In this document: positions 6,675 to 14,693 of the stretch, piece after piece
Layout: each line of letters begins with the position of its first letter
Position numbering within the stretch: position 1 is the first letter of the stretch
Assembly (NCBI RefSeq): GCF_009796745.1
Contig: NZ_CP047024.1
Span: 3,658,001-3,722,000 of the forward strand
From: Paraglaciecola sp. L1A13
GTDB taxonomy: Bacteria; Pseudomonadota; Gammaproteobacteria; Enterobacterales; Alteromonadaceae
Reading direction: 5' to 3'
Length of the DNA stretch: 64,000 bases
Notes under the pieces: generated by a model
Told to the model about the DNA's origin: nothing
Seen by the model: the letters and a program-made list of their open reading frames with translations, nothing else
Database searches by the model: none
Translations under genes and position numbers: made by a program

Positions 6675-8417
6675 GTGCCTGAAAGTTTAATCAAACAGCA
6701 ATATCAGAGCCTACATAAACTTCTTGCGCTTTATCGTCTCCCCGAGCCAACGAATGAACTCGTTCAGCAAACCTTGGATTTTAGCAATACCATACTGCTG
6801 TTGGCCAAACAACATCCCAATCTGACGTTTGCGCAAATACATCTTCACAAAACATCTGTACCCTTTAGCTACCAGCTTATCTTTAGCACATGCTTAATAA
6901 CCGCACTAATTTGCGCACGTAACCGATTTAATGAGACCACGACCCAGCAACTTATGTGCGCGGCTATCAGCCTATTTGCTTTTAACCAAACCTATTTTGA
7001 TAAACCTCAAAACGACGAGACACAACCAAATCTCATAACGTCTATAGGCACTCTCAATAAACCGTTTTGCCGAATTTTAACGCAATACCAACAAGCGGTA
7101 TGGTTGCAGGGATATCGGCAAATTCAGTGGTTGCAAAAAGATCTAAAACAACATTTGTTTAGCTTACTCGGTGCAAGTAAAGATGTTATCTGCGTCGCGT
7201 TAGCGGCACGATTTTCGCTCATGATGCATGGCGCGACACAAACGAAAAAAATGAGCTTTCAAGTCGCATTGCGCCAATTAGTTCAACAATCACCTAACAC
7301 CGCGGCAACGCTATTAGAACCGCTTATAGGATATCCCAGTATCACCCCACCAGGGGCATACGTCATGCTAGATGACAATTCTCTTGGGATAGTGATTGGC
7401 ATCTTTGACCGCGGTATTGCCTGCTTTCCACAAAGTACAGCACAGCAACAATCGGCATATACATCGCACTTTTTAGTACCCCTATCTCGCGTTAAACAAG
7501 TTTATCCCGCTCAAAAGTATAAGCAATTCAATAAACTTAATAATTTGTGGGGAGATAATTGGCAAGAGTTTAAACATGAAAATCAGCTAAAGACGGTATC
7601 TGCATTTACGCCGAGTTACAAAATGAGCCGCCCACCAGCCACGTTAATTGTGATCCAGGGAGAACTCAATAAACCCGTTCAAGATATAAAAGCGTTGAGT
7701 AAAGCCATAGCACAAGAACCTGCATTTGCTCAGCATTTACAACGAACAGCGTCACAGAGTAGCCGTCAAAAATTGCCCATGAAAGATATACAACACGGCT
7801 TAATGATGCACGGATTAGATCGTTCTGGAAGTATCATTATGCAGCAAGCACTGCTTAGTCGTTTGAATCAACATTACTTTCCCTTGCAGAAGCACTTCGT
7901 TAACTTTGCTCAGCTTCGCGGCCATATCGCAGCCAGCTTAGCCAAGGTTGCAGATATTGGTATCCCTGAACAAGCGTGTACCTTGTCGCATTTTGCTTGC
8001 GTTGGCTTATTTACTCATCCCCAATTAAAAATCCAATTAAAATGGCAACGTCCGACGTCATGCTTCTATGACATACGTTCATTAATAAGTTGCGTTAATT
8101 CGGAGCAACTACGCGATCATTCATTATCGTTAGCCGAAGCATGGCATCAACCTCGTCATGAAATTGTAGCCCTAAGCAACTATCATGATCCGCATTATTT
8201 AAAAGGCCAGAAACATGGTATTTCAGTAAAACTAGCCGCTCTATTGGGAATAAGTTTAATCATCACCAGAGAACTGTATTTTGTCGAATCACAGCGTTGC
8301 GTGCAAACCCAAGCTTATTGGCAAAGTGCAGCGACGGTACTCGGTGTGAAAGAACAAGAATTAAAACGAATAGCACAAGATGCCTTTTCCGTTTGCCACA
8401 CATTTTCGCCCGTATAA
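6675..8417 (+). CDS. Large protein with degenerate HDOD/HD-GYP-like domains
   Basis: About 580 residues, cytoplasmic, without signal or membrane segments. No ATG exists until residue 113 of the open frame. GTG at 6675, with AAGG 12 nt upstream, is the preferred start; TTG at 6621, inside the DUF3192 gene, is possible. Around mid-protein, PPGAYVMLDDNSLGIVIG resembles the β-strand segment (PxGxxVxLxxGxxGxVV) found after HD-GYP domains. The C-terminal third (ALSKAIAQEPAFAQHLQ..., IQHGLMMHGLDRSGSIIMQQ..., LAKVADIGIPEQACTLSHFA) looks like an HDOD domain. The HD and GYP catalytic motifs are absent, so phosphodiesterase activity is not expected; a signalling scaffold is an inference. Confidence 0.55.
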   Translation: MPESLIKQQYQSLHKLLALYRLPEPTNELVQQTLDFSNTILLLAKQHPNLTFAQIHLHKTSVPFSYQLIFSTCLITALICARNRFNETTTQQLMCAAISLFAFNQTYFDKPQNDETQPNLITSIGTLNKPFCRILTQYQQAVWLQGYRQIQWLQKDLKQHLFSLLGASKDVICVALAARFSLMMHGATQTKKMSFQVALRQLVQQSPNTAATLLEPLIGYPSITPPGAYVMLDDNSLGIVIGIFDRGIACFPQSTAQQQSAYTSHFLVPLSRVKQVYPAQKYKQFNKLNNLWGDNWQEFKHENQLKTVSAFTPSYKMSRPPATLIVIQGELNKPVQDIKALSKAIAQEPAFAQHLQRTASQSSRQKLPMKDIQHGLMMHGLDRSGSIIMQQALLSRLNQHYFPLQKHFVNFAQLRGHIAASLAKVADIGIPEQACTLSHFACVGLFTHPQLKIQLKWQRPTSCFYDIRSLISCVNSEQLRDHSLSLAEAWHQPRHEIVALSNYHDPHYLKGQKHGISVKLAALLGISLIITRELYFVESQRCVQTQAYWQSAATVLGVKEQELKRIAQDAFSVCHTFSPV

Positions 8418-8565
8418 TAACGTGTTATAGCGCATGGCAACTGGCTTTTATCCCCAATTTATGATATAAATCGCGCCCTAAAAATATAGGCTTATCGACC
8501 TATAGCAACAACTGACAGGCATTATTTGACGTTCATTCGTCTACATCAACATTAAGGAATGGTTT

Positions 8566-9573
8566 ATGACTAAACAACGCATTACAGTAATTCGCGGAGA
8601 CGGTATTGGTCCGGATATCATTGATTCGGCACTACAGATTTTAGATAAGGTAGGCTGCGATTTTGATTACGACTTCGCTGATGCAGGTTTAGTTGCACTT
8701 GAAAACCACGGCGAACTGTTACCTCAAGAAACCTTAGACTTAATTGCAAAGAATAAAGTGACGTTAAAAGGCCCTCTTACAACACCAGTAGGTGAAGGTT
8801 TCACGTCGATTAACGTTAGCTTGCGTAAAAAATTCCAGCTCTACGCTAACTTACGTCCAGTATTATCATTTAAAGGCACTAAAGCACGTTACGAAGATAT
8901 TGATATCGTCACTGTTCGTGAAAATACTGAAGGTATGTATTCAGGTTTAGGCCAAGTGGTGTCTGAAGATGGCACTGAAGCAGAAGCGATGAGCAAAATC
9001 ACCCGCAGTGGTTGCGAACGCATTCTGACTTATGCATATGAAATGGCTATTCGTGACGGTCGCAAAAAAGTTACCGCAGTACATAAAGCCAATATTCTTA
9101 AGTCGACTTCGGGTTTATTTCTTAAAGTGGCTCGTGAAATAGCTCAGCTTTACCCACAAATCGAATCTACCGAAATGATTGTAGACAACTGCTGTATGCA
9201 ATTAGTGATGAACCCACACCAGTTTGACGTAATCGTTACGACTAACCTATTCGGTGATATTTTATCTGATCTGTGTGCTGGTTTAGTTGGCGGTTTGGGT
9301 ATGGCACCAGGCGCTAATATTGGTGAAGACTGTGCAATTTTCGAAGCCGTTCACGGCTCAGCGCCTGATATTGCGGGTAAAAACTTAGCCAACCCTACCT
9401 CTGTTATTTTGGCCTCAATCCAAATGCTTGAATACTTAAATATGAGTGAAAAGGCTGAAAAAATCCGTTATGCCTTGAAGCAAGTTATCGAAACTGGTGA
9501 TAGAACAACCCGTGATCTAGGCGGCGAACACGGTACAAGTGACTTTACTCAAGCCATGTTAGAACGTCTATAA
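8566..9573 (+). CDS. NAD-dependent isocitrate dehydrogenase
   Basis: A 335-residue β-decarboxylating dehydrogenase. It starts with VIRGDGIGPD and has the substrate motif SINVSLRKKFQLYANLRPV, the catalytic segment VRENTEGMYSG, the Lys helper in VHKANILK, the metal-binding NLFGDILSDLCAGLVGG, and the NAD-type dinucleotide motif VHGSAPDIAGKNLANP. The length and motifs match the short NAD-linked enzyme (mitochondrial-like), not the 416-residue NADP enzyme of E. coli; isopropylmalate dehydrogenase is less likely from the substrate-helix sequence. It converts isocitrate to 2-oxoglutarate in the TCA cycle. Monocistronic, AAGGAATGGTTT before the ATG and a terminator after. Confidence 0.88.
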   Translation: MTKQRITVIRGDGIGPDIIDSALQILDKVGCDFDYDFADAGLVALENHGELLPQETLDLIAKNKVTLKGPLTTPVGEGFTSINVSLRKKFQLYANLRPVLSFKGTKARYEDIDIVTVRENTEGMYSGLGQVVSEDGTEAEAMSKITRSGCERILTYAYEMAIRDGRKKVTAVHKANILKSTSGLFLKVAREIAQLYPQIESTEMIVDNCCMQLVMNPHQFDVIVTTNLFGDILSDLCAGLVGGLGMAPGANIGEDCAIFEAVHGSAPDIAGKNLANPTSVILASIQMLEYLNMSEKAEKIRYALKQVIETGDRTTRDLGGEHGTSDFTQAMLERL

Positions 9574-9576
9574 AAT

Positions 9577-9608
9577 AAAGTTTTAAAGTTTTAAAGTTTT
9601 AAAGTTTT
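9577..9608. repeat. Four tandem copies of AAAGTTTT
   Basis: An exact 8-bp unit, AAAGTTTT, repeated four times right after the isocitrate dehydrogenase stop codon and running into the terminator stem, which itself begins AAAAGTGG. A likely origin is slippage replication of the terminator's A/T flanks. Confidence 0.9.
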
Positions 9609-9638
9609 AAAAGTGGCCCATTGAGGCCACTTTTTTTT
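9609..9638 (+). terminator. Rho-independent terminator of the isocitrate dehydrogenase gene
   Basis: AAAAGTGGCC (9609-9618) pairs with GGCCACTTTT (9625-9634) across a 6-nt loop and is followed by TTTT. Confidence 0.9.
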
Positions 9639-9746
9639 GCTTCAGTTTTAAATAATGTAACTTTTCTTTACCAAATTTAAAAGCACGACTAGTCTTACTT
9701 TTGTGCATTTGCACCGAAATGGATCAAAAAGACAAGGAAATTCACT

Positions 9747-10055
9747 ATGAAAAAGTTTATCACTACCCTATTTTTTGCAGGTGTTTTATTAGCGGGATTT
9801 GTCGGCAATGTTGCTGCTGAAGCTAAAGTAGACAAAAGCAGTGTGTCTCAAATGAAGTCGCAAAAAATCAATCTGAATACGGCTACAGCCGAGCAGTTAG
9901 TCACATTGCCAGGTATAGGTAAGAAAAAAGCAGATGCTATCATCACGTATCGTAACAAAAGTGGTAAGTTTACCAGCGTGAACGATCTCACTAACGTTAA
10001 AGGGATCGGCAAAAAAATGGTGGCAAAATTAGCAGACCACGTTCAGGTCAAATAA
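9747..10055 (+). CDS. ComEA-like helix-hairpin-helix DNA-binding protein, secreted
   Basis: A 102-residue protein with a cleavable signal peptide (about residues 1-24, ending VAA) and a ComEA-type double helix-hairpin-helix domain: INLNTATAEQLVTLPGIGKKKADAII and then VNDLTNVKGIGKKMVAKL. ComEA-like proteins bind double-stranded DNA in the periplasm during natural transformation; short versions also occur in species not known to be competent. ACAAGGAAATTCACT precedes the ATG. A terminator follows. Confidence 0.9.
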   Translation: MKKFITTLFFAGVLLAGFVGNVAAEAKVDKSSVSQMKSQKINLNTATAEQLVTLPGIGKKKADAIITYRNKSGKFTSVNDLTNVKGIGKKMVAKLADHVQVK

Positions 10056-10077
10056 CGTTTTATTGATAATAAGGCAC

Positions 10078-10117
10078 AAAAAAGCCGCGTGATGGTAAAC
10101 ATTACGCGGCTTTTCTT
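10078..10117. terminator. Bidirectional terminator between the comEA-like gene and galU
   Basis: AAAAAGCCGCGT pairs with ACGCGGCTTTT around about 12 nt. A-runs on one side and T-runs on the other allow termination on both strands of these convergent genes. Confidence 0.8.
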
Positions 10118-10131
10118 TACTTAAGCAGAAT

Positions 10132-11025
10132 TTATTTCACCATTGTGTGTAAAAATTCTGTAAATTCAGTGCCTAATTCTGGATGACGCATGGCGAATTC
10201 AACATTCGCTTTCATGTAACCAAGTTTGCTACCACAGTCATGGCTTTTGCCTTTCATGTAATATGCATCAACCTGCTCTGTATGCATCAGAGAATCGATA
10301 GCATCAGTAAGTTGAATTTCATCACCAGCGCCTGGAACGGTCTTCGCTAGTAAGTCCCATACTTTCTCAGACAATACATAACGACCTACAACCGCTAAAT
10401 CTGACGGTGCGTCAGCAAGATTTGGTTTTTCAACCATGCCATGCATTTTGGCAGATTCGCCTGGTGTAAGTGATACACCGTCTAAATCTACGATGCCATA
10501 TTTACTTATATCGTCTTCGGGAACACTTTCCACCATGATTTGGCTAACCTGGCTAGTGTTAAACTTAGCGACCATAGCGGCTAGGTTATCCTTCTTCGGA
10601 TTACAGGTACCCTCATCTATGATGACATCAGGCAGTACGACTGCAAATGGCGCGTCCCCTACCATGGGGCGTGCACACAATACCGCGTGCCCTAAACCTT
10701 TCGCCACACCCTGACGCACGTGCATAATCGTCACGTCTTTTGGGCAAATAGCTTGTACAGCTTCAAGTAACTGACGTTTAACTCGTTTTTCTAACGTTGC
10801 TTCAAGCTCAAAGCTAGTATCAAAATGGTTTTCGATGCTGTTTTTACTCGCATGGGTAACCAATATGATTTCTTTTATTCCCGCGTTAACACATTCAGAA
10901 ACCACGTATTGAATAAGCGGTTTATCAACAACTGGCAGCATTTCTTTTGGAATTGCTTTGGTTGCTGGCAACATACGTGTTCCTAACCCTGCAACAGGGA
11001 TAACGGCTTTTTTTACTTGACTCAT
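10132..11025 (-). CDS. galU: UTP--glucose-1-phosphate uridylyltransferase GalU
   Basis: A 297-residue nucleotidyltransferase. It begins [32 protein letters not shown], the UTP-binding loop and catalytic lysine region, and has [14 protein letters not shown] and [20 protein letters not shown] near the end, all typical of bacterial GalU. It makes UDP-glucose from glucose-1-phosphate and UTP. It begins 1 bp after the ugd stop codon with AAAGGA inside the ugd end, so the two genes form an operon that supplies UDP-glucose and UDP-glucuronate for the polysaccharide genes nearby. Confidence 0.96.
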   Translation of the reverse strand: MSQVKKAVIPVAGLGTRMLPATKAIPKEMLPVVDKPLIQYVVSECVNAGIKEIILVTHASKNSIENHFDTSFELEATLEKRVKRQLLEAVQAICPKDVTIMHVRQGVAKGLGHAVLCARPMVGDAPFAVVLPDVIIDEGTCNPKKDNLAAMVAKFNTSQVSQIMVESVPEDDISKYGIVDLDGVSLTPGESAKMHGMVEKPNLADAPSDLAVVGRYVLSEKVWDLLAKTVPGAGDEIQLTDAIDSLMHTEQVDAYYMKGKSHDCGSKLGYMKANVEFAMRHPELGTEFTEFLHTMVK

Positions 11026-11026
11026 T

Positions 11027-12367
11027 TTATTGTCCTTTTACTGATAATCCACGACCTATTGCATAGTAATGCAAGCCATGTTCCAACATCATGTTGGGTT
11101 CAAATAAATTACGACCATCAAAGATTAATGGAGTTGAAAGTTTTTCTTTGATTAATTCAAAATCAGGGGCACGGAACGCCTGCCATTCAGTACAGATCAC
11201 CAAAAAGTCAGCACCATCAAGGGCAGCTTCTTTGGTGCCAACCAAACTTAAATCATCACGGCTACCATAAATACGTTGGGTTTCTTCCATCGCTTCAGGA
11301 TCATAAGCTTTCACTTTCGCGCCAGCTTTCCATAAATTTTCCATCAAAACACGGCTCGATGCTTCACGCATGTCATCGGTATTGGGTTTAAATGAAAGCC
11401 CCCAAATTGCCACTGTTTTGCCTTTCAGATCATCACCGAAGTGACGCGTGATGTATTCGAATAATTTCTCTTTCTGAGCGTAGTTAACCGCCTCAACCGC
11501 TTCAAGAACCTTCGCACTGTACCCAACGCCTGTAGCGCTGCGAACAAGGGCTTGTACGTCTTTAGGGAAACATGAACCACCGTACCCACAACCAGGGTAG
11601 ATAAATTGATAACCAATACGTGGATCAGAACCAATACCACGGCGCACATTTTCAATATCGGCACCCATGAGCTCAGCCAAGTTAGCCATTTCGTTCATAA
11701 AGCTAATTTTTGTCGCTAACATACAGTTAGCAGCATATTTAGTTAGCTCTGCGCTACGAATATCCATGATGATAATTTTGTCATGGTTACGGTTAAAGGG
11801 TGAATATAACTCGCGTAATGTCTTCTCAGCGAGTTCGCTGTCGGTACCAATGATGATACGGTCTGGGCGCATGCAATCGTTTACCGCAGCCCCTTCTTTT
11901 AAGAATTCAGGGTTAGATACCACATCGAATGTGAGATCTTTACTAAGTGACGCAAGTGTTGCAGAAACCTTTGCACTCACTTTGTCAGCAGTACCAACAG
12001 GCACTGTCGACTTATTAATGATAATTTTGTGGCAGTCCATATGCTCTGCAACAGTATTGGCTACTGAAAGCACATATTTTAAGTCAGCAGAACCATCTTC
12101 ATCTGGGGGCGTACCCACTGCAATAAAAATAACTTCGCCATGCGCAACGCCGCGCGCCGCATCGATAGTAAAATCTACACGTCCTGCTTCGTAATTACTT
12201 TTAACTAAAGGAGTCAAACCAGGTTCAAAAATTGGTATGTGTCCCTGTTTAAGTTTGTCGACTTTATTTTGATCCACATCTACACAAACAACATCGTGGC
12301 CCACTTCAGCCATGACTGCTGCTTGTACCAAACCTACATAACCAATTCCAAATACTGTAACTTTCAT
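11027..12367 (-). CDS. ugd: UDP-glucose 6-dehydrogenase
   Basis: A 446-residue protein oxidising UDP-glucose to UDP-glucuronate with two NAD+. The N-terminal Rossmann motif is [24 protein letters not shown], the central helix carries the substrate-binding residues, and the catalytic Cys266 lies in [14 protein letters not shown]. The C-terminal domain has [20 protein letters not shown]. The ATG at 12367 is chosen because the family begins at MKVTVFG; the frame stays open 48 bp further upstream without homology. First gene of the ugd-galU operon. Confidence 0.95.
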   Translation of the reverse strand: MKVTVFGIGYVGLVQAAVMAEVGHDVVCVDVDQNKVDKLKQGHIPIFEPGLTPLVKSNYEAGRVDFTIDAARGVAHGEVIFIAVGTPPDEDGSADLKYVLSVANTVAEHMDCHKIIINKSTVPVGTADKVSAKVSATLASLSKDLTFDVVSNPEFLKEGAAVNDCMRPDRIIIGTDSELAEKTLRELYSPFNRNHDKIIIMDIRSAELTKYAANCMLATKISFMNEMANLAELMGADIENVRRGIGSDPRIGYQFIYPGCGYGGSCFPKDVQALVRSATGVGYSAKVLEAVEAVNYAQKEKLFEYITRHFGDDLKGKTVAIWGLSFKPNTDDMREASSRVLMENLWKAGAKVKAYDPEAMEETQRIYGSRDDLSLVGTKEAALDGADFLVICTEWQAFRAPDFELIKEKLSTPLIFDGRNLFEPNMMLEHGLHYYAIGRGLSVKGQ

Positions 12368-12796
12368 TGAAGAAATATTCCTTAACTGTAATTTCGGGCA
12401 AATCTTACCGCCCAATTATGACAAACTCTTGATCCTAGCAGCAAAAGCAAAAATAATGCCTAAACGTCATTTCAAGGGTCTCAAGGGCGTTTTAAATGCC
12501 ACATGTCTTTTTTTCGCGACTAACTTTATATTTTACCCTTTATTTAGTCCCATTGGGAATGGTTATAGTAAAGAATCATTCAGAATAGTGGAACCAAGCA
12601 GCAAAAAGTTCTTTTATCCACAGATAACATGGCTTACAAGGTCATAGAAAATACTTTAGTGTTCTGGTTGCCCATCCAATTTCACCGCGTAAGACGTTAT
12701 TTTAGTGATTGTTTTATCGGCAGCTATTGAGGTCAGTAAATTATTCCATTAGAATCGAACCAGTCTTGATTTCACTTAACTCGAAGGGATTATATT
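12368..12796. other. Intergenic region between ugd and the gfc-type operon
   Basis: These 429 bp hold the divergent promoters of ugd and the gfcA-like gene. An open frame at 12429-12647 has no recognisable homology or clear ribosome-binding site and is not called. No JUMPStart/ops element (GGCGGTAG) was found here. Confidence 0.5.
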
Positions 12797-13150
12797 ATGA
12801 AAAAAATTCTTATGGCTGCAACAGCAGTATTAGCACTTGCTGGTAACACAGTAATCGCTCAAGAAAACGCTGGTGGAAGTGAATCTTCTTCAGCAGCAAT
12901 TGGTGGCGTATCAGTTGGTACTATCGCTGCAGGTGTTGTTGGCTTAGCTATCGCTGGTGCGGTTGTTTCAAACAACCGTGGTTCTTCAACCGTAATCGAT
13001 GAGCCTGTTGATCCAAGCTGTAGTGGCGACGATGCGTTAGTAGATGGTGTTTGTGTTGGTACAACTACTACTGTGACTGTAACGGGTACAGGTACTATGA
13101 CTAGTACAACTACTGTTCCAGTTACTTTTACATACGCACCTACAATCTAA
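12797..13150 (+). CDS. GfcA/YjbE-like secreted Thr-rich protein
   Basis: A 117-residue protein with a signal peptide (residues 1-21, ending VIAQ). A Gly/Ala-rich hydrophobic stretch (GGVSVGTIAAGVVGLAIAGAVV) precedes a Cys pair (PSCSGDDALVDGVC, positions about 74 and 85) and a Thr/Val-rich tail (TTTTVTVTGTGT). This layout resembles YjbE/GfcA, the small first gene of yjbEFGH/gfcABCD operons that act in exopolysaccharide or group 4 capsule production. The strong intergenic terminator after it suggests much higher expression than the downstream genes. The call rests on layout and position more than on sequence identity. Confidence 0.6.
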   Translation: MKKILMAATAVLALAGNTVIAQENAGGSESSSAAIGGVSVGTIAAGVVGLAIAGAVVSNNRGSSTVIDEPVDPSCSGDDALVDGVCVGTTTTVTVTGTGTMTSTTTVPVTFTYAPTI

Positions 13151-13167
13151 GCGTTTTAAAAGTTTTG

Positions 13168-13194
13168 AAAGCCGCCTACAATGGCGGCTTTTTT
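13168..13194 (+). terminator. Terminator or attenuator after the gfcA-like gene
   Basis: AAAGCCGCC (13168-13176) pairs with GGCGGCTTT (13183-13191) and runs into TTTTTT. It lies inside the operon, so it likely sets a ratio between the first gene and gfcBCD through partial readthrough. Confidence 0.85.
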
Positions 13195-13236
13195 ATTGCA
13201 TATTCACCATAACATTAAGCGGAAACGCCGTTCATC

Positions 13237-13914
13237 ATGAACTTAAAAACGCCTCTATTAATCTTTATCTCTTTGCTTAGCCTATCTGGCTGCGGTGGCA
13301 CTTATCATGCCTATTATGAAACAATCAAAATTGCCTTAGAAGAACCTCAGAACGCGAGCATGAACTTAGAAGGAGTGCAAAACTCCACTATTGATGTGAT
13401 GTCGGTTACTCGTGGCGAAAGGCCTACAGCTATTATGGCATTGGCCTATCTTGAAAACGGTCAACACAAGTGGGTGTCTGGCGACGATGCGATGCTGATA
13501 ATGGAAAATGGCCGAATTGTTAGAACGATTGGGCTTGGACGCGATCTGATCTACACAGCGAACCGCTCTGAAGATCCCCTTAAACAGCTACCAGGTGAGC
13601 TAAGCAACAAAGCATGGGACTTTTCATTAGATTGGAACAATGACGAGTACGGTTACCCTGTTACCTCCCAGCTTGATGAGCCACAAGTAACACAACTCAA
13701 TATTCTTACCAAGCAGTTAGATACCCTACTCTATATTGAGAAATTACGTTACGAAGCTCCTTCAAACTATGTACGAACTCAACATGAATGGAATAATTAT
13801 TATTGGTTTGAGAAAACCACCGGCACCCTTATAAAGTCGAAGCAGACGCTATCCCCGCTATCAGAGCCGATTGAAATGATTTACCTAAGCCGCATCGCGC
13901 GGTTAGATTTATAA
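13237..13914 (+). CDS. gfcB: GfcB/YjbF family exopolysaccharide lipoprotein
   Basis: A 225-residue lipoprotein with a signal peptide and lipobox SLSGC (Cys19). The mature protein follows YjbF/GfcB: SVTRGERPTAIMALAYLENGQHKWVSGDDAMLIMENGRIVRTIGLG, ending with the segment on sugar-binding-like β-strands (EMIYLSRIARL). The family is an outer-membrane-associated lipoprotein in group 4 capsule/exopolysaccharide operons; its biochemical role is not settled. It is 15 bp upstream of the gfcC-like gene. Confidence 0.85.
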   Translation: MNLKTPLLIFISLLSLSGCGGTYHAYYETIKIALEEPQNASMNLEGVQNSTIDVMSVTRGERPTAIMALAYLENGQHKWVSGDDAMLIMENGRIVRTIGLGRDLIYTANRSEDPLKQLPGELSNKAWDFSLDWNNDEYGYPVTSQLDEPQVTQLNILTKQLDTLLYIEKLRYEAPSNYVRTQHEWNNYYWFEKTTGTLIKSKQTLSPLSEPIEMIYLSRIARLDL

Positions 13915-13929
13915 TTAGAGCCGTCAAAA

Positions 13930-14673
13930 ATGAACAAACATATCAAAAAAATACTATTTATAGCGCTAACCAGCTTGAGTTTCAGCACATCTGCCATCGT
14001 AACAATTCAATGGCAAGAAGCTGAATTTCAATTTAATTCTCAACCTCGCTTAACAGATGTGCTTACCAGCTTAAACGTAGATGATAAGGTATATTGGCCT
14101 TCTGCAACGTTATACTCACCAAATGATATTAATTTAGAAAAAACTCGACAATTAGCATTAAAAAATCTGTCAACCATATCCACTAAATCACAAAGCGAAT
14201 CGCCCCAGTTCCGACATGCAATTGAGCAACTAGCAACTGATATTAAGACATGGACATTGGCCAAACGTTTAGCCGTAAAGATTGACTTTGATTTAGCGCG
14301 AGTGTCAGCAGCGAGTAATCCTAAATTTGACGACGGGTACTATATTTTACACTTAACGGCCCGCCCTCAAGCAGTAAAAGTATTCGGCGCTGTAAACCGT
14401 AAAGTTTCAATTCAACATATTCCATACGGCGACGTGAGCCAATATGTTGATGAAGAAGGCTTTTTAAACTCGGCGAACAAAGACTTCGTGAAAATTATTC
14501 AAGCTGATGGGCGAGTTATTCAAGCGCCAGTAGCTTATTGGAACAAGCAGCATCAAGAAGTCATGCCTGGCAGTCAAATTTACATCCCGTTTAAAGAGTC
14601 CATTTTCTCGCCAGAAATTGCTGAATTAAATCAACAAATTGTCACGCTTGCCAAAAATAGGCTGCCTAAATGA
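13930..14673 (+). CDS. gfcC: GfcC/YjbG family capsule biosynthesis protein
   Basis: A 247-residue periplasmic protein: signal peptide (residues 1-23, ending SAI), an N-terminal part with PRLTDVLTSL and VYWPSATLYSP, and a central TARPQAVKVFGAVNRKVSIQH. The C-terminal PGSQIYIPF is typical of the GfcC family, whose β-grasp domains resemble those of Wza-type exporters (structure known for E. coli GfcC). The stop overlaps the next gene's first possible ATG (ATGA at 14670). Confidence 0.85.
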   Translation: MNKHIKKILFIALTSLSFSTSAIVTIQWQEAEFQFNSQPRLTDVLTSLNVDDKVYWPSATLYSPNDINLEKTRQLALKNLSTISTKSQSESPQFRHAIEQLATDIKTWTLAKRLAVKIDFDLARVSAASNPKFDDGYYILHLTARPQAVKVFGAVNRKVSIQHIPYGDVSQYVDEEGFLNSANKDFVKIIQADGRVIQAPVAYWNKQHQEVMPGSQIYIPFKESIFSPEIAELNQQIVTLAKNRLPK

Positions 14674-14693
14674 GTCGCAAGAAAAGAGTAACA

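Noticed and set aside
11667..12194. 175-codon open frame opposite ugd
   Set aside because: It lies entirely antisense to the well-supported ugd gene and has no homology.
12429..12647. 72-codon open frame between ugd and the gfcA-like gene
   Set aside because: There is no recognisable domain or ribosome-binding site, and the region is a divergent promoter.
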